Positions 15,717-25,273 of a stretch of DNA of 64,000 bases are shown here, piece after piece (the stretch's first letter is position 1; the number at the start of each line of letters is the position of its first letter). Source of the DNA: Arthrobacter sp. ZGTC131 (GTDB lineage Bacteria; Actinomycetota; Actinomycetes; Actinomycetales; Micrococcaceae); NCBI RefSeq assembly GCF_002929275.1, contig NZ_PJIK01000017.1, forward strand, positions 1-64,000, in the 5' to 3' direction. The translations under genes and the position numbers were made by a program. Below the pieces are notes generated by a model, which ran no database searches, was not told the DNA's origin, and saw only the letters and a program-made list of their open reading frames with translations.

Positions 15717-17072
15717 GTGGCCATCAAGACCATTCCCCAGGATTCCGCTGCTTCTCCGGCCAGCGGATCTCCGTACAGCAGTATGAGCACTACTTCAACG
15801 AGCGCCGAGCCAGTCAGCACGGCGTCGGGCGCAGCGGTTCAGGCGACGCCCCAGGCGGCGCCGGCCAAAGCACCCCGTGCCTATGTCATCGGCATGCCCA
15901 TCGCGAGCGCAGGCCTGTGGATGGCTGTGCTGGCGCCGGCCCTCGTGGTGCTGGCCATCAAGGTTTCGGAGATCACCACACCGGACACGCGGGCCGGGGC
16001 ACTGAGCCTCGTGGCCGGCGTCGGCGCCATGGTGGCCCTGCTCGCCAACCCGTTCTTTGGCAGGCTCAGCGACCGCACCACGTCACGGTTCGGCATGCGC
16101 AAGCCCTGGATCGTCGGTGGCTCTCTCGTGGGGCTGGCGTCGCTCTTCCTCCTGGGTTCGGGCACCGACGTCGCCACCGTACTGGTTGCCTGGGTGGTCG
16201 CGCAGCTCGGTTTCAACGCGGCACTGGCCGCCCTCGTGGCAACACTCCCCGACCAGGCCGCTCCGGCGGAGCGCGGTCGGCTCTCCGGGCTGATCGGCAT
16301 GACCCTGCCCGTGGGCCTGGTCGCCGCTGCATTCTTCGCGCAGCTCTTCGACAACGCGCTGCAGATGGCCGTGGTCCCCGGTGTAGTGGGAACCGCAGTG
16401 GCTATTGCCTTTGCCTTCACCTTCAAGGACCGGGTCCTGACGGAAAAGCCTGCCCCGCTGAACCTTAAAGAAATCCTGGGTTCGTTCTACTTCAACCCCC
16501 GCACCTATCCCGGACTTGGCTGGGCCTGGCTCACTAAATTCATGGTCTACATCGGCTACTGCGCAGGCCTGCTCTACCTGCCCTACTTCTTCACGGACCA
16601 CCTTCACGTTGCAGAAACTGACGTCACCAGCCTGGTGTTCCAGGCCACCCTGGTCAGCTCCGCGGGCACTGTGGCCACGAGCCTCGCCGGCGGCTGGATC
16701 AGCGACCGCATCGGCAAGCGCAAAGGCATGGTCATCGCTTCGGCGCTGATCATGATGGTGGGCCTCATCGTGATTGCAACCAGCAGCACCACCGACCAGG
16801 TCCTCGTAGGCCAGGCGATCGCCGGGCTCGGCCTCGGCTGCTTCGGCGCCGTGGACGTCGCCCTCATCGCAGACCTGCTGCCGGGCAGCCAGTCAGAGAA
16901 CGCCAAGACCTTCGGCGTCTTCAACATCGCCCAGGCACTGCCCCAGTCCTTGGTGCCTGCCGTTGCCTTCCCGGTCATCGCCTTCGGCGGTTACCCCGCA
17001 CTTTTCCTCGGCGGCGCAGCCGTCGGCATCATCGGCGCCGTCCTCGTCATCCGTATCAAAGGAGTCAACTAA
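15717..17072 (+). CDS. MFS transporter, sugar or glycoside type
   Basis: 451-aa integral membrane protein with 12 predicted helices after a Ser/Thr/Ala-rich cytoplasmic leader of about 55 residues. The MFS loop motif GRLSDRTTSRFGMRKP between helices 2 and 3 and its repeat GWISDRIGKRKG are clear. The start is GTG after AGGAGG (4-base spacing); an upstream in-frame extension is not protein-like, and an internal ATG at 15784 is an alternative. The stop is directly followed by the beta-glucosidase ATG, which implies uptake of a beta-glucoside (for example a disaccharide) for intracellular hydrolysis. Confidence 0.88.
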   Translation: MAIKTIPQDSAASPASGSPYSSMSTTSTSAEPVSTASGAAVQATPQAAPAKAPRAYVIGMPIASAGLWMAVLAPALVVLAIKVSEITTPDTRAGALSLVAGVGAMVALLANPFFGRLSDRTTSRFGMRKPWIVGGSLVGLASLFLLGSGTDVATVLVAWVVAQLGFNAALAALVATLPDQAAPAERGRLSGLIGMTLPVGLVAAAFFAQLFDNALQMAVVPGVVGTAVAIAFAFTFKDRVLTEKPAPLNLKEILGSFYFNPRTYPGLGWAWLTKFMVYIGYCAGLLYLPYFFTDHLHVAETDVTSLVFQATLVSSAGTVATSLAGGWISDRIGKRKGMVIASALIMMVGLIVIATSSTTDQVLVGQAIAGLGLGCFGAVDVALIADLLPGSQSENAKTFGVFNIAQALPQSLVPAVAFPVIAFGGYPALFLGGAAVGIIGAVLVIRIKGVN

Positions 17073-19571
17073 ATGAACCCCGTACTGTCACCGGCCGTGT
17101 CTGCCCCGGCTCCGGATTCCCCGGACGCCGAGGCACGGATCCGCGAGCTTGCCCAAAGCCTTACCCTCGACCAGCAGGTTCAGCTGCTGACCGGCGCGGA
17201 CGTCTGGGCCACGCATTCCATTCCTGAGATCGGGCTTAGGCGCGTGGTGATGTCGGACGGACCGTCCGGCGTCCGCGGCGAAGACTTCGACGAGCGCCAC
17301 GACTCAATCTCCCTGCCGTCGTCGTCCGCCCTGTCCGCCACCTGGAGCATCGAAACGGCGCGCCGTTACGGCCAGGTGCTGGGCCAGGAGGCACGCCGCA
17401 AGGGCGTGCACGCCGTCCTTGGCCCCACCATCAACCTGCACCGTTCCCCGCTGGGCGGCCGCCACTTCGAATGCATGAGCGAGGACCCGCGGCTCACGGC
17501 AACCATGGCCGCCGGGTACGTCTCCGGCGTGCAGTCCATGGGCGTCGGCGCCACGCCCAAGCACTACCTGGCCAACGAGGCCGAGACAGACCGGTTCACC
17601 GCGGACTCCGTGGTGGCCGAACGTCCCCTGCGCGAGCTTTACCTGGCGGCCTTCGAGGACGCCATTACGGAGGCCCGCGCGTGGCTGGTGATGAGCTCCT
17701 ACAACTCCATCAACGGCACCACGGCCAGTGAAAATAAGCTGCTCGAAACCCCGCTGTCCACGGAATGGGGCTTTGACGGCGTGGTGGTTTCGGACTGGAC
17801 CGGCGTCCGGTCCGTGGATGCGGCCAACGCACACCAGGACCTCGAAATGCCCGGCCCCGTAGGCCACTGGGGACCCAAGCTGCTGGCCGCGGTGAACGAC
17901 GGCCGGGTCAGCCGGGACGCCATCCTCGAGAAGGTCACCCGCATCCTGCGGCTGGCAGCCCGCGTGGGTTCTCTCGAGGGTTTCACGCCCGCCGTGACGG
18001 AACTTCCCGCCCAGTTGAACGGTGCCGCCGTCGCCCGTGAAGTGGCTGTCCGCGGTGCTGTGCTGGTCCGGAACGAAGGCGGTCTCCTGCCGTTGGACGC
18101 CACCAGGCTCAGCAGCGTAGCGGTGATCGGCCACAACGCCGAGGAAGCCCGCACGCAGGGCGGCGGCAGCGCCACCGTCATGCCCAAGTACACCGTCTCA
18201 CCGCTGGAAGGGCTCCGGAAGGCACTGCCCGCCGACGTCGGCGTCGCTTATGTCCGCGGCGCCAAGGTGGCAGAGGGGCTGCAGGCGTTCCCCCGCAACT
18301 CGCTCCGCAACCCATTGTCCGGAGTTCCCGGGATCCGGGTCACGTTCCTCGCCGGGGACGGCTCGGAAATTTCCGGTGAGGACCGGCTTGCCTCGCACCT
18401 GATCTGGTTCGGCGTGGGCATCCCCGAGGGCGCCGCATCCATCCGGATGCAGGCCGACTGGACTGCCGAAACGGCGGGCGTCCACCACCTGGGCGTCGGT
18501 ACGGTGGGGCAGATCCGGCTCGCCCTCGACGGCGACGAGGTGTTCAACAGCGAGCTTGAGGACGACACAGACGTCCTCGGCGCCGCCCTGTTCGATCCGC
18601 CCAAGACCGTCCACGCCATTGAAACCACGGCCGGCCAGAGCGTGCGCATCGAGGCCGAGTACCAGCTGCCGACGCAGCAGGTCATTCCTTTCACGGCCAT
18701 TCTCCTGGGTGAGGAAGCGGTGGTCACGGACCCGCAGGCCGAGATCGACGCCGCCGTCGAAGCCGCACGGGCTGCCGATGTGGCAGTGGTCGTGGTGGGT
18801 ACCAACGCCGCCATCGAATCCGAAGGATTCGACCGCAAGGACCTGGACCTGCCCGGGCACCAGAACCAGCTCGTCGAGGCCGTTGCGGCAGCCAATCCGC
18901 GCACTGTCGTGGTGGTGAACTCCGGGTCGCCGGTGCTGATGCCGTGGCTGGACAGGGTCGGCGCCGTACTCCTGGGCTGGTTCGGCGGCCAGGAGTTCGG
19001 AGCTGCCGTTGCCGACATCCTGCTCGGCAACGAAGAACCGGGCGGACGCCTGCCCACCACCTGGCCCGCAGCACTCGAGGACGTGCCCGTTCTCAACACC
19101 ACGCCCATTGACGGCAAGGTGGTCTACACCGAGGGCATCCATGTGGGCTACCGTGCCTGGCTCAAGCAGCAGGCCGGCGGGGGCGCCGCGCCGCTGCTGC
19201 CGTTCGGCTTCGGCCTGGGCTACACGACGTTCGAACTCGGCGGGGCCCACGCGCCGCAGTCGGTTCCCGCCGGCCAGGACGTCGTGGTGCACGTTCCCGT
19301 CCGGAACACCGGGACGCGCACGGGCCGCGAAGTGGTGCAGGTCTACGTTTCCCGTGAGGACTCCGCCGTGGAGCGGCCGGTCCGCTGGCTGGCGGGCTTC
19401 GCCGGAACTCACCTGGCACCGGGCGGCACGGACACGGTTGAGGTGAGGATCCCGGCCCGCGCCTTTGGTCATTACGACGGCGGATGGCAGGTCGAGCGCG
19501 GATCCTTCCGGCTGCTGGTGGGACGCCACGCGGCGGACGATTTCCAGGCGCTGGAGATCGAGGTCCGTTAG
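17073..19571 (+). CDS. glycoside hydrolase family 3 beta-glucosidase with PA14-like insert
   Basis: 832-aa GH3 enzyme without a signal peptide. The N-terminal barrel carries the nucleophile region VVSDWTGV (Asp241) and the substrate motif PKHYLANE. The second domain contains the GGGSATV and DRKDLDLPGHQ blocks. A PA14-like beta domain is inserted around residues 400-540 (FLAGDG ... AEYQLP), and a fibronectin-III-like domain closes the protein. This architecture is typical of actinobacterial beta-glucosidases. The gene starts at the base after the MFS stop, with AAAGGAG upstream, so the two are co-expressed, probably under the divergent TetR regulator. Confidence 0.94.
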   Translation: MNPVLSPAVSAPAPDSPDAEARIRELAQSLTLDQQVQLLTGADVWATHSIPEIGLRRVVMSDGPSGVRGEDFDERHDSISLPSSSALSATWSIETARRYGQVLGQEARRKGVHAVLGPTINLHRSPLGGRHFECMSEDPRLTATMAAGYVSGVQSMGVGATPKHYLANEAETDRFTADSVVAERPLRELYLAAFEDAITEARAWLVMSSYNSINGTTASENKLLETPLSTEWGFDGVVVSDWTGVRSVDAANAHQDLEMPGPVGHWGPKLLAAVNDGRVSRDAILEKVTRILRLAARVGSLEGFTPAVTELPAQLNGAAVAREVAVRGAVLVRNEGGLLPLDATRLSSVAVIGHNAEEARTQGGGSATVMPKYTVSPLEGLRKALPADVGVAYVRGAKVAEGLQAFPRNSLRNPLSGVPGIRVTFLAGDGSEISGEDRLASHLIWFGVGIPEGAASIRMQADWTAETAGVHHLGVGTVGQIRLALDGDEVFNSELEDDTDVLGAALFDPPKTVHAIETTAGQSVRIEAEYQLPTQQVIPFTAILLGEEAVVTDPQAEIDAAVEAARAADVAVVVVGTNAAIESEGFDRKDLDLPGHQNQLVEAVAAANPRTVVVVNSGSPVLMPWLDRVGAVLLGWFGGQEFGAAVADILLGNEEPGGRLPTTWPAALEDVPVLNTTPIDGKVVYTEGIHVGYRAWLKQQAGGGAAPLLPFGFGLGYTTFELGGAHAPQSVPAGQDVVVHVPVRNTGTRTGREVVQVYVSREDSAVERPVRWLAGFAGTHLAPGGTDTVEVRIPARAFGHYDGGWQVERGSFRLLVGRHAADDFQALEIEVR

Positions 19572-19583
19572 CACTCCCAACCC

Positions 19584-19640
19584 AACTGGCTCGCAGTTGT
19601 GGTCGTTTTGACGGCTCACAACGACAACTGCGAGCCGGTT
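19584..19640. terminator. long inverted repeat between convergent genes
   Basis: Left arm AACTGGCTCGCAGTTGT plus TCGTT pairs with the right arm AACGACAACTGCGAGCCGGTT, with a 2-base bulge and one mismatch, around a 12-nt loop. It sits between the GH3 stop and the convergent regulator stop (19649) and likely terminates both. Confidence 0.7.
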
Positions 19641-19648
19641 AGGGGCGG

Positions 19649-20341
19649 TCAGTTGTGTGCGTGCCCCAGCCCGGCCTCTTGGTAGTAGCCCTTGATGTGG
19701 GCGGCCACCAGCTCGGCCGCACGGCCGCCGTCGTCATTCTTGATGGCGGCTAGGATTTCCCGGTGCTCCGCCCGCAGGCGCTCCGCCGTGGCCTCCCAGT
19801 CCGGCAGGTTGTCGGTCAGCTTCTCCGCATAGCCCTGAATGGCCTCGCGGAGGGAACCCATCATGGCGCTGACCACGGCGTTGCCCGCGGCGTCGGCCAC
19901 AGCCAGGTGGAAGCGGACGTCAAGGGCGAGGAAATCATCCACGCCCGGGTCCGCGTCCATCTCGTCCAGCAATGCGGCCGCGAGGTCGAGCTCCGGCGCT
20001 CCGGGATTTGCGCGTGCCGCAGCCCAGGATTCGAGCAGCACCCGGGTTTCCACGATGTCCGCCACCGGCAGGTGCTGTGTGGCCACGTGCAGCCGCAGCG
20101 CCGAGCCGAGCGCCGCCGTCGGGTCGGAAATCACCACGGTGCCGGCATCAGGGCCGGAACCGACGCCGGCGCGCACCACCCCCATGGCCTCCAGGACCCG
20201 GATGGCCTCGCGGACTGACGTGCGGGAGACGCCGAGCTGTTCGGCCAGGCTCCGTTCGGCGGGCAGGCGCCCGCCCACCGTCAGCCGTCCGCCCGAGAGC
20301 TGGTCCTCGATCCAGTGCAGGACAAGTTGGTGCGTGCGCAT
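19649..20341 (-). CDS. GntR-family (FadR/FCD) regulator, lactate-type
   Basis: 230-aa regulator. The winged HTH RLPAERSLAEQLGVSRTSVREAIRVLEAMG is followed by an all-helical FCD effector domain (DVRFHLAVADAAGN). The frame is open to 20374, but that codon lies inside the operator. The ATG at 20341 is preferred because a TACCAT hexamer sits exactly 6 nt upstream (leaderless arrangement). Divergent from the L-lactate dehydrogenase gene with two operators between them, it is most likely an LldR-like lactate-responsive repressor of lldD and itself. Confidence 0.9.
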   Translation of the reverse strand: MRTHQLVLHWIEDQLSGGRLTVGGRLPAERSLAEQLGVSRTSVREAIRVLEAMGVVRAGVGSGPDAGTVVISDPTAALGSALRLHVATQHLPVADIVETRVLLESWAAARANPGAPELDLAAALLDEMDADPGVDDFLALDVRFHLAVADAAGNAVVSAMMGSLREAIQGYAEKLTDNLPDWEATAERLRAEHREILAAIKNDDGGRAAELVAAHIKGYYQEAGLGHAHN

Positions 20342-20354
20342 GTGCCAATGGTAC

Positions 20355-20398
20355 TTGATGTGGTTGGACCACATGGCCTACAGTGTGGTTAGACCACA
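20355..20398. promoter_or_regulatory. divergent lldD/gntR promoter with two operators
   Basis: Operator A is ATGTGGTTGGACCACAT (20358-20374, 7-bp perfect arms). Operator B is TGTGGTTAGACCACA (20384-20398, 6-bp perfect arms). Both contain the TGGTNNNACCA core used by FadR-subfamily GntR regulators. For the plus strand, TTGATG (20355-20360) and TACAGT (20379-20384) form a promoter with an 18-bp spacer. For the minus strand, TACCAT (plus coordinates 20348-20353) is the -10. Operator A overlaps both promoters; B lies at the lldD start site. Confidence 0.82.
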
Positions 20399-20449
20399 GC
20401 CCGCAGCTGCCCGCTGACTGACGTCCCGGCCCACCATCGGAGGAAAGCC

Positions 20450-21793
20450 ATGACCCACACCATCCAGCCCACCAATCCTGAGATCACTCCAGCGCCCGAG
20501 GCAACGGATACCCCCGCAGCAGGATACGCCGCCCCCGGTGGCCCATCAGCCGCTCCCCTGGTTCCGGCGGCCCTCAAGCGCCGGATCCCGAAGTACTCGG
20601 ACCTTGCCCCGCTGATGCAGTTCAAGAAGCCGGAGTTCAGCCGCGCCGCGAAGCTCCAGCGCGCCAGCACCATCTGGGAGCTCCGCGACATGGCAAAGCG
20701 CCGCACGCCGCAGGCCCCGTTCGACTACACCGACGGCGCGGCGGAAGCCGAGATTACCCTGCGCCGCGCACGCGAGGCGTTCCTGGACATTGAGTTCCGG
20801 CCGGGCATCCTGCGGAACGTTTCCAGCATCGACCTAAGCACCGACATTTTAGGCAAGCCTTCACGGCTCCCGGTGGGTATCGCGCCCACCGGCTTCACCC
20901 GCATGATGCAGTCCGAGGGCGAATACGCCGGATCACGGGCCGCCGAGGCCGCCGGCATCCCCTACACGCTCTCCACCATGGGCACAGCGTCCATCGAGGA
21001 CGTTGCCGCGGCGGCGCCCAACGGCCGGAACTGGTTCCAGCTGTACCTGTGGACGGACCGCGACCGCTCGCTCGAACTGATTGAACGCGCCGCAAAGGCG
21101 GGCAACGACACACTCATGGTCACCGTGGACACAGCAGTGGCCGGTGCCCGCCTGCGCGACGTCCGCAACGGCATGACGATTCCGCCAGCGCTAACGCTGA
21201 AGACCGTCCTGGATGCGTCCTACCGCCCGGTCTGGTGGTTCAACTTCCTCACCCACGAGCCACTCACGTTCGCTTCGCTGTCCCGCTACACGGGCACGGT
21301 GGCTGACCTCATCAACTCGATGTTCGATCCCACCCTGACCTTCGAGGACCTCGACTGGCTGCGCGAGACTTGGAAGGGCAAGCTCGTGGTCAAGGGCATC
21401 CAGACCGTCGAGGATGCCCGCAAGGTGGTGGACCACGGCGCCGACGGCATCATCCTGTCGAACCACGGCGGACGCCAGCTGGACCGCGCACCCATCCCGT
21501 TCCACCTGCTGCCGGACGTCAAGGAAGCCTTCACCAAGGACAACAACGAAGCTGCCATCATCCTGGACACCGGCATCATGAGCGGCGCGGACATCATCGC
21601 GGCGCTGGCCCTGGGCGCCGACTTCACGCTGATCGGCCGCGCCTACCTGTACGGCCTGATGGCCGGCGGCCGGGCCGGTGTGGACCGGGCCATCCAGATC
21701 CTGGAAAAGGACATGACCCGCACCATGGCGCTCCTCGGCGTCAGCAAGCTCTCCGAGCTCACGCCGGAGCATGTGCGGATCCTCGGCAAGTAG
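20450..21793 (+). CDS. lldD: FMN-dependent L-lactate dehydrogenase
   Basis: 447-aa alpha-hydroxy-acid dehydrogenase of the FMN TIM-barrel family, oxidising L-lactate to pyruvate at the membrane face. A 45-residue Pro/Ala-rich leader precedes the conserved core. The catalytic base and substrate Arg lie in SNHGGRQLD (His339, Arg342); the FMN region [13 protein letters not shown] and VTVDTAVAG are typical. GGAGGAAAG precedes the ATG. Other 2-hydroxy acids (mandelate, glycolate) cannot be excluded, but the TGGTNNNACCA operators and the GntR neighbour favour lactate. Confidence 0.9.
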   Translation: MTHTIQPTNPEITPAPEATDTPAAGYAAPGGPSAAPLVPAALKRRIPKYSDLAPLMQFKKPEFSRAAKLQRASTIWELRDMAKRRTPQAPFDYTDGAAEAEITLRRAREAFLDIEFRPGILRNVSSIDLSTDILGKPSRLPVGIAPTGFTRMMQSEGEYAGSRAAEAAGIPYTLSTMGTASIEDVAAAAPNGRNWFQLYLWTDRDRSLELIERAAKAGNDTLMVTVDTAVAGARLRDVRNGMTIPPALTLKTVLDASYRPVWWFNFLTHEPLTFASLSRYTGTVADLINSMFDPTLTFEDLDWLRETWKGKLVVKGIQTVEDARKVVDHGADGIILSNHGGRQLDRAPIPFHLLPDVKEAFTKDNNEAAIILDTGIMSGADIIAALALGADFTLIGRAYLYGLMAGGRAGVDRAIQILEKDMTRTMALLGVSKLSELTPEHVRILGK

Positions 21794-21827
21794 GGGTTCC
21801 CGGCGGACCAGCTGACCCGCAGTCGGG

Positions 21828-22475
21828 CTATTTTTTGCGGCCGAACTTCGGCAGGTTGGCCAGGAGGTCCGCTGCCTTCTTGGCACCGCGGCCCACGGTG
21901 CGGCCGATCTGCTGCGGGACGGTGTCGTCCTGCGAGGCGCCCCCTGCAACGGCGCCGCCCGGAACCACGACGGCGGGACTCAACTGACCGGTCGCGGGAC
22001 GTCCGGGGGCGTGCGCGGCCGTTTCCGCCGCGGCAGCTCCGGGGGTTCCGGAGTGTGCTGCGGCGAATGGCTCCGGCACCTCGGTGGCTGAGCCGGCAGC
22101 TGCAACAGCCGGCTGCCGGGACGTAGCCTGAGGCCGGGCGCCGGAAGGCTGGGATTCCTCCGCTGCCCCCGGTCGGATATCCGCCTCAGGCGACTTCGCG
22201 ACGGCGGCCGCCGGGCCGACGTCGAACGTCTCCAGCCAGCTGGCGATCCCGGCCAAAGGCTTCGTGTTGAGTGCGTAATAGCGTTTCTGGCCCTGCGCGC
22301 GCATGCTCACGAGGTCGGCCTCGCGCAGTACCTTGAGGTGTTTGGAGATGGTGGGCTGGCTCGCGGCGAGCTCCTCGACCAGCTCCCCCACCGCTTTGTC
22401 CCCCTTGCGGAGGGAAACGAGAATGTCACGCCGTGTTGCCTCAGCAATGACGGCAAATACGTCGTCTGTCACCAT
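21828..22475 (-). CDS. ArsR-family winged-helix regulator with long C-terminal tail
   Basis: About 215 aa. Residues 1-85 form an ArsR-type winged helix: IAEATRRDILVSLRKGDKAVGELVEELAASQPTISKHLKVLREADLV. No metal-binding Cys motif is visible. The rest is an Ala/Pro/Gly-rich tail ending in a basic, helix-like segment (KKAADLLANLPKFGRKK). Start is the ATG at 22475 or the adjacent GTG at 22472, which has better spacing from GGGAGG. The target is unknown; neighbours are lldD (convergent) and acuC (same strand). Confidence 0.85.
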   Translation of the reverse strand: MVTDDVFAVIAEATRRDILVSLRKGDKAVGELVEELAASQPTISKHLKVLREADLVSMRAQGQKRYYALNTKPLAGIASWLETFDVGPAAAVAKSPEADIRPGAAEESQPSGARPQATSRQPAVAAAGSATEVPEPFAAAHSGTPGAAAAETAAHAPGRPATGQLSPAVVVPGGAVAGGASQDDTVPQQIGRTVGRGAKKAADLLANLPKFGRKK

Positions 22476-22522
22476 GCCTCCCACCCTAGCGACATATACG
22501 CCGGATGGCATCTACTATTTCG

Positions 22523-23734
22523 TCAGTCGAACCAGGGGTCCAGCCCGTAGAGCGGGAAGACTTCCTTGCGGGTCGCCATCACGGTGCGGTCAACCTCGTC
22601 ATTGGGGTCGAAACCGACTTCCCAGGACCGCCACCACACGTCGGCGTCATCCCCCATGAGCTCGGGCGCGGCAATCCCGTACCGCTCGTGCACATACGTC
22701 CGCCACGCCTCCGGCACCGGCGTGCGCAGGGGGACGGGGCGGCCCGCTGCGATGCCGATCAGGTGGCTCCAGGCCCGCGGCACCACGCCCGTGATGTGGT
22801 ATCCGCCGCCGCCCGTGGCGATCCAGCGGTTGTCACAGTGGCGGGCTGCGAGATTCGCGACGGCGGTGGCCGCCTCACGCTGGCCGTCCACGCTGACGTT
22901 GAGGTGCGTCAGGGGATCCAGCCGGTGCGAATCACAGCCATGCTGGCTCACGATCACCTCGGGCTGGAACGCCCCTACGAGCTGCGGGACCACCGCGTGG
23001 AAGGCCCGCAGCCAGCCGGCGTCCCCGGTCCCGGCGGGGAGTGCGACATTGACGGCGCTGCCCAGGGCGTCCGGACCGCCGATCTCGTTGGCGAAGCCGG
23101 TGCCGGGGAACAGAGTCATGCCGGTCTCGTGCAGCGAAATGGTCAGGACCCGCGGATCGTTCCAGAAGATACTCTGTGTCCCGTCCCCGTGGTGCGCGTC
23201 GACGTCGATATATGCCACGCGCCGCACACCGCCGTCGAGCAGTCGGCTGACGGCGAGGGCGGCGTCGTTGTAGATGCAGAAGCCGCTGGCGCGGTCGCGG
23301 GAGGCGTGGTGCAGCCCGCCGCCGAAGTTCACCGCCCGGACCGCCGAACCGTCCAGGATCGCGCTGGCGGCGAGCAGCGAGCCGCCGGCCAGGCGCGCGG
23401 CGGCCTCGTGCATTCCGGCGAAGGCCGGATCATCCTCGGTGCCCAGCCCGTGGGCCTCGTCAACGGTCCACGGATCTTCGCTGACCCGGCGCACCGCCGC
23501 CACGAACTCCGGGCTGTGAACGGCCGTCAGTTCGTCGTCGCCGGCCACCTCGGGGGATGCGAGCATCACGTGGTCCAGGTCCAGCAGTCCCAGGCTCCCG
23601 GCCAGCCGGGCGGTGAGATCCATCCGGTCCGGCGCCATCGGGTGGCCCGGGCCGAAGTTGTAAGCCGTCATGGCAGCGTCCCACACCACCGTCGTCGGCA
23701 GTGCGGGGAGGCTGAGTCCGTGGGCGAAAGTCAT
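22523..23734 (-). CDS. acuC: acetoin utilization protein AcuC-like histone-deacetylase-family protein
   Basis: About 403 aa. Class I/II deacetylase motifs are intact: the catalytic His pair and metal site in DVDAHHGDGTQ, NFGGGLHHA, YNDAA, and the terminal GGGGYH. In Bacillus AcuC deacetylates acetyl-CoA synthetase; an AcsA gene is present in this window at 53181, so it is a plausible substrate. The start is uncertain: ATG at 23734 is used, and a GTG at 23779 would add 15 residues. Confidence 0.9.
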   Translation of the reverse strand: MTFAHGLSLPALPTTVVWDAAMTAYNFGPGHPMAPDRMDLTARLAGSLGLLDLDHVMLASPEVAGDDELTAVHSPEFVAAVRRVSEDPWTVDEAHGLGTEDDPAFAGMHEAAARLAGGSLLAASAILDGSAVRAVNFGGGLHHASRDRASGFCIYNDAALAVSRLLDGGVRRVAYIDVDAHHGDGTQSIFWNDPRVLTISLHETGMTLFPGTGFANEIGGPDALGSAVNVALPAGTGDAGWLRAFHAVVPQLVGAFQPEVIVSQHGCDSHRLDPLTHLNVSVDGQREAATAVANLAARHCDNRWIATGGGGYHITGVVPRAWSHLIGIAAGRPVPLRTPVPEAWRTYVHERYGIAAPELMGDDADVWWRSWEVGFDPNDEVDRTVMATRKEVFPLYGLDPWFD

Positions 23735-23839
23735 CACTGACAGGCTACCCGAGCCGGCTTCCGCGCTCAGCCCGGCCACCGCCCGGACTTTAGTGGTTTA
23801 CTACTTGAGGAAGCAGAGTCAACCTAGGATAAGCCACCC

Positions 23840-25273
23840 ATGACGCAAAGCCAGTCGAGGTCAAAGAGCCCGGCGAGCTGGCAGCCTGCCGCACCCGAAC
23901 GCGAAGGCCTCTGGATTTTCACACGGCTGCGCGACTTCATCGATGACATCGCCAACACCTCGCCCGCCCGGCTCGCCCTGAGCGCCTTCGTTGTGGTGAT
24001 CGTCCTGTTCACCGGGCTGCTCTCGCTGCCGGCCGCCTCGGCCACGGGCGATTTCACGCCGATCCACCAGGCACTTTTCACAGCTGTCTCCGCCGTCTGC
24101 GTCACGGGGCTCACTGTGGTGTCGACGGCGGTCCACTGGTCCTTCTTCGGGCAGCTGATCATCCTGATCGGCATCTTCGTCGGAGGCTTGGGCACGTTGA
24201 CGCTGGCATCGCTGCTGGCCCTGATGGTGAGCAAGAAACTCGGCGTCCGCGGCAAGCTCATCGCCCAGGAAGCCATGAACAACGCCGGCCGCCTGGGTGA
24301 AGTGGGCACGCTGCTGCGGATCGTCATCACCACGTCCGTCATCATCGAGGCCGTGCTGGCGCTGGCTCTCATCCCCCGGTTCCTGACCCTGGGCGAGCCT
24401 TTCTGGCAGTCCGTCTGGCACGGCATTTTCTACTCGATCTCGTCCTTTAACAACGCCGGCTTCACGCCGCATTCGGACGGCATCGTCCCCTATGAGACAG
24501 ACCTGTGGATCCTCATTCCGCTCATGCTGGGCGTGTTCTTCGGCAGCCTCGGCTTCCCCGTGGTCATGGTTCTGCAGCAGAACGGCCTCAACTGGAAGCG
24601 CTGGAACCTGCACACCAAGCTGACCATCCAGGTGTCGTTCATCCTGCTCGCCGCCGGGACGCTGCTGTGGGGGCTGATGGAATGGGACAACGCCCGGACC
24701 ATCGGGGGGATGGACATCGGCGACAAGATCACGCACTCGCTGTTCGCCTCCGTGATGACGCGCTCGGGCGGTTTCAACCTCGTGGACCAGAACCAGATGG
24801 AGTCCACCACCATGCTCCTCACGGACGCCCTCATGTTCGCCGGCGGCGGCTCCGCATCCACGGCCGGCGGCATCAAGGTGACCACCATCGCCGTCATGTT
24901 CCTGGCCATCGTGGCGGAGGCCCGCGGCGACGCGGACGTCAAGGTCTACGGCCGGACCATCCCCGAGGGCACCATGCGCGTGGCCATCTCGGTCATCGTC
25001 GCCGGAGCAACGCTGGTGTCCGTCTCGGCGTTCCTGCTGCTGCACATCAGCGGAGCATCGCTGGACCGTGTGCTGTTCGAGACCATTTCGGCCTTCGCCA
25101 CAGTGGGACTCAGCACGAACCTCAGTGCCGAGCTGCCGCCGTCGGGCGTCTACGTTCTCTCCGCCCTGATGTTCGCCGGCCGCGTCGGCACCGTCACGCT
25201 TGCAGCTGCCCTTGCCCTGCGCCAGCGCAGCCAGTTGTACCACTACCCGGAAGAGAGGCCAATCATTGGCTAG
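23840..25273 (+). CDS. TrkH/KtrB-family potassium uptake membrane protein
   Basis: 477-aa K+ translocating subunit with four repeated membrane-pore-membrane units. Pore loops with the filter-type Gly are visible (TAVSAVCVTGLTVV, SSFNNAGFT, VMTRSGGFNLVD, FETISAFATVGLSTNL). A cytoplasmic basic leader of about 35 residues precedes helix 1. It is paired with the TrkA/KtrA-type regulatory subunit whose TTG start overlaps its end by 8 bp. Na+-coupled (Ktr) versus H+-coupled (Trk) operation cannot be told from sequence. Confidence 0.93.
   Translation: MTQSQSRSKSPASWQPAAPEREGLWIFTRLRDFIDDIANTSPARLALSAFVVVIVLFTGLLSLPAASATGDFTPIHQALFTAVSAVCVTGLTVVSTAVHWSFFGQLIILIGIFVGGLGTLTLASLLALMVSKKLGVRGKLIAQEAMNNAGRLGEVGTLLRIVITTSVIIEAVLALALIPRFLTLGEPFWQSVWHGIFYSISSFNNAGFTPHSDGIVPYETDLWILIPLMLGVFFGSLGFPVVMVLQQNGLNWKRWNLHTKLTIQVSFILLAAGTLLWGLMEWDNARTIGGMDIGDKITHSLFASVMTRSGGFNLVDQNQMESTTMLLTDALMFAGGGSASTAGGIKVTTIAVMFLAIVAEARGDADVKVYGRTIPEGTMRVAISVIVAGATLVSVSAFLLLHISGASLDRVLFETISAFATVGLSTNLSAELPPSGVYVLSALMFAGRVGTVTLAAALALRQRSQLYHYPEERPIIG

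Noticed and set aside
18198-19619. 473-codon open frame antisense to the GH3 gene
   Set aside because: Shadow frame; the GH3 protein is complete on the other strand.
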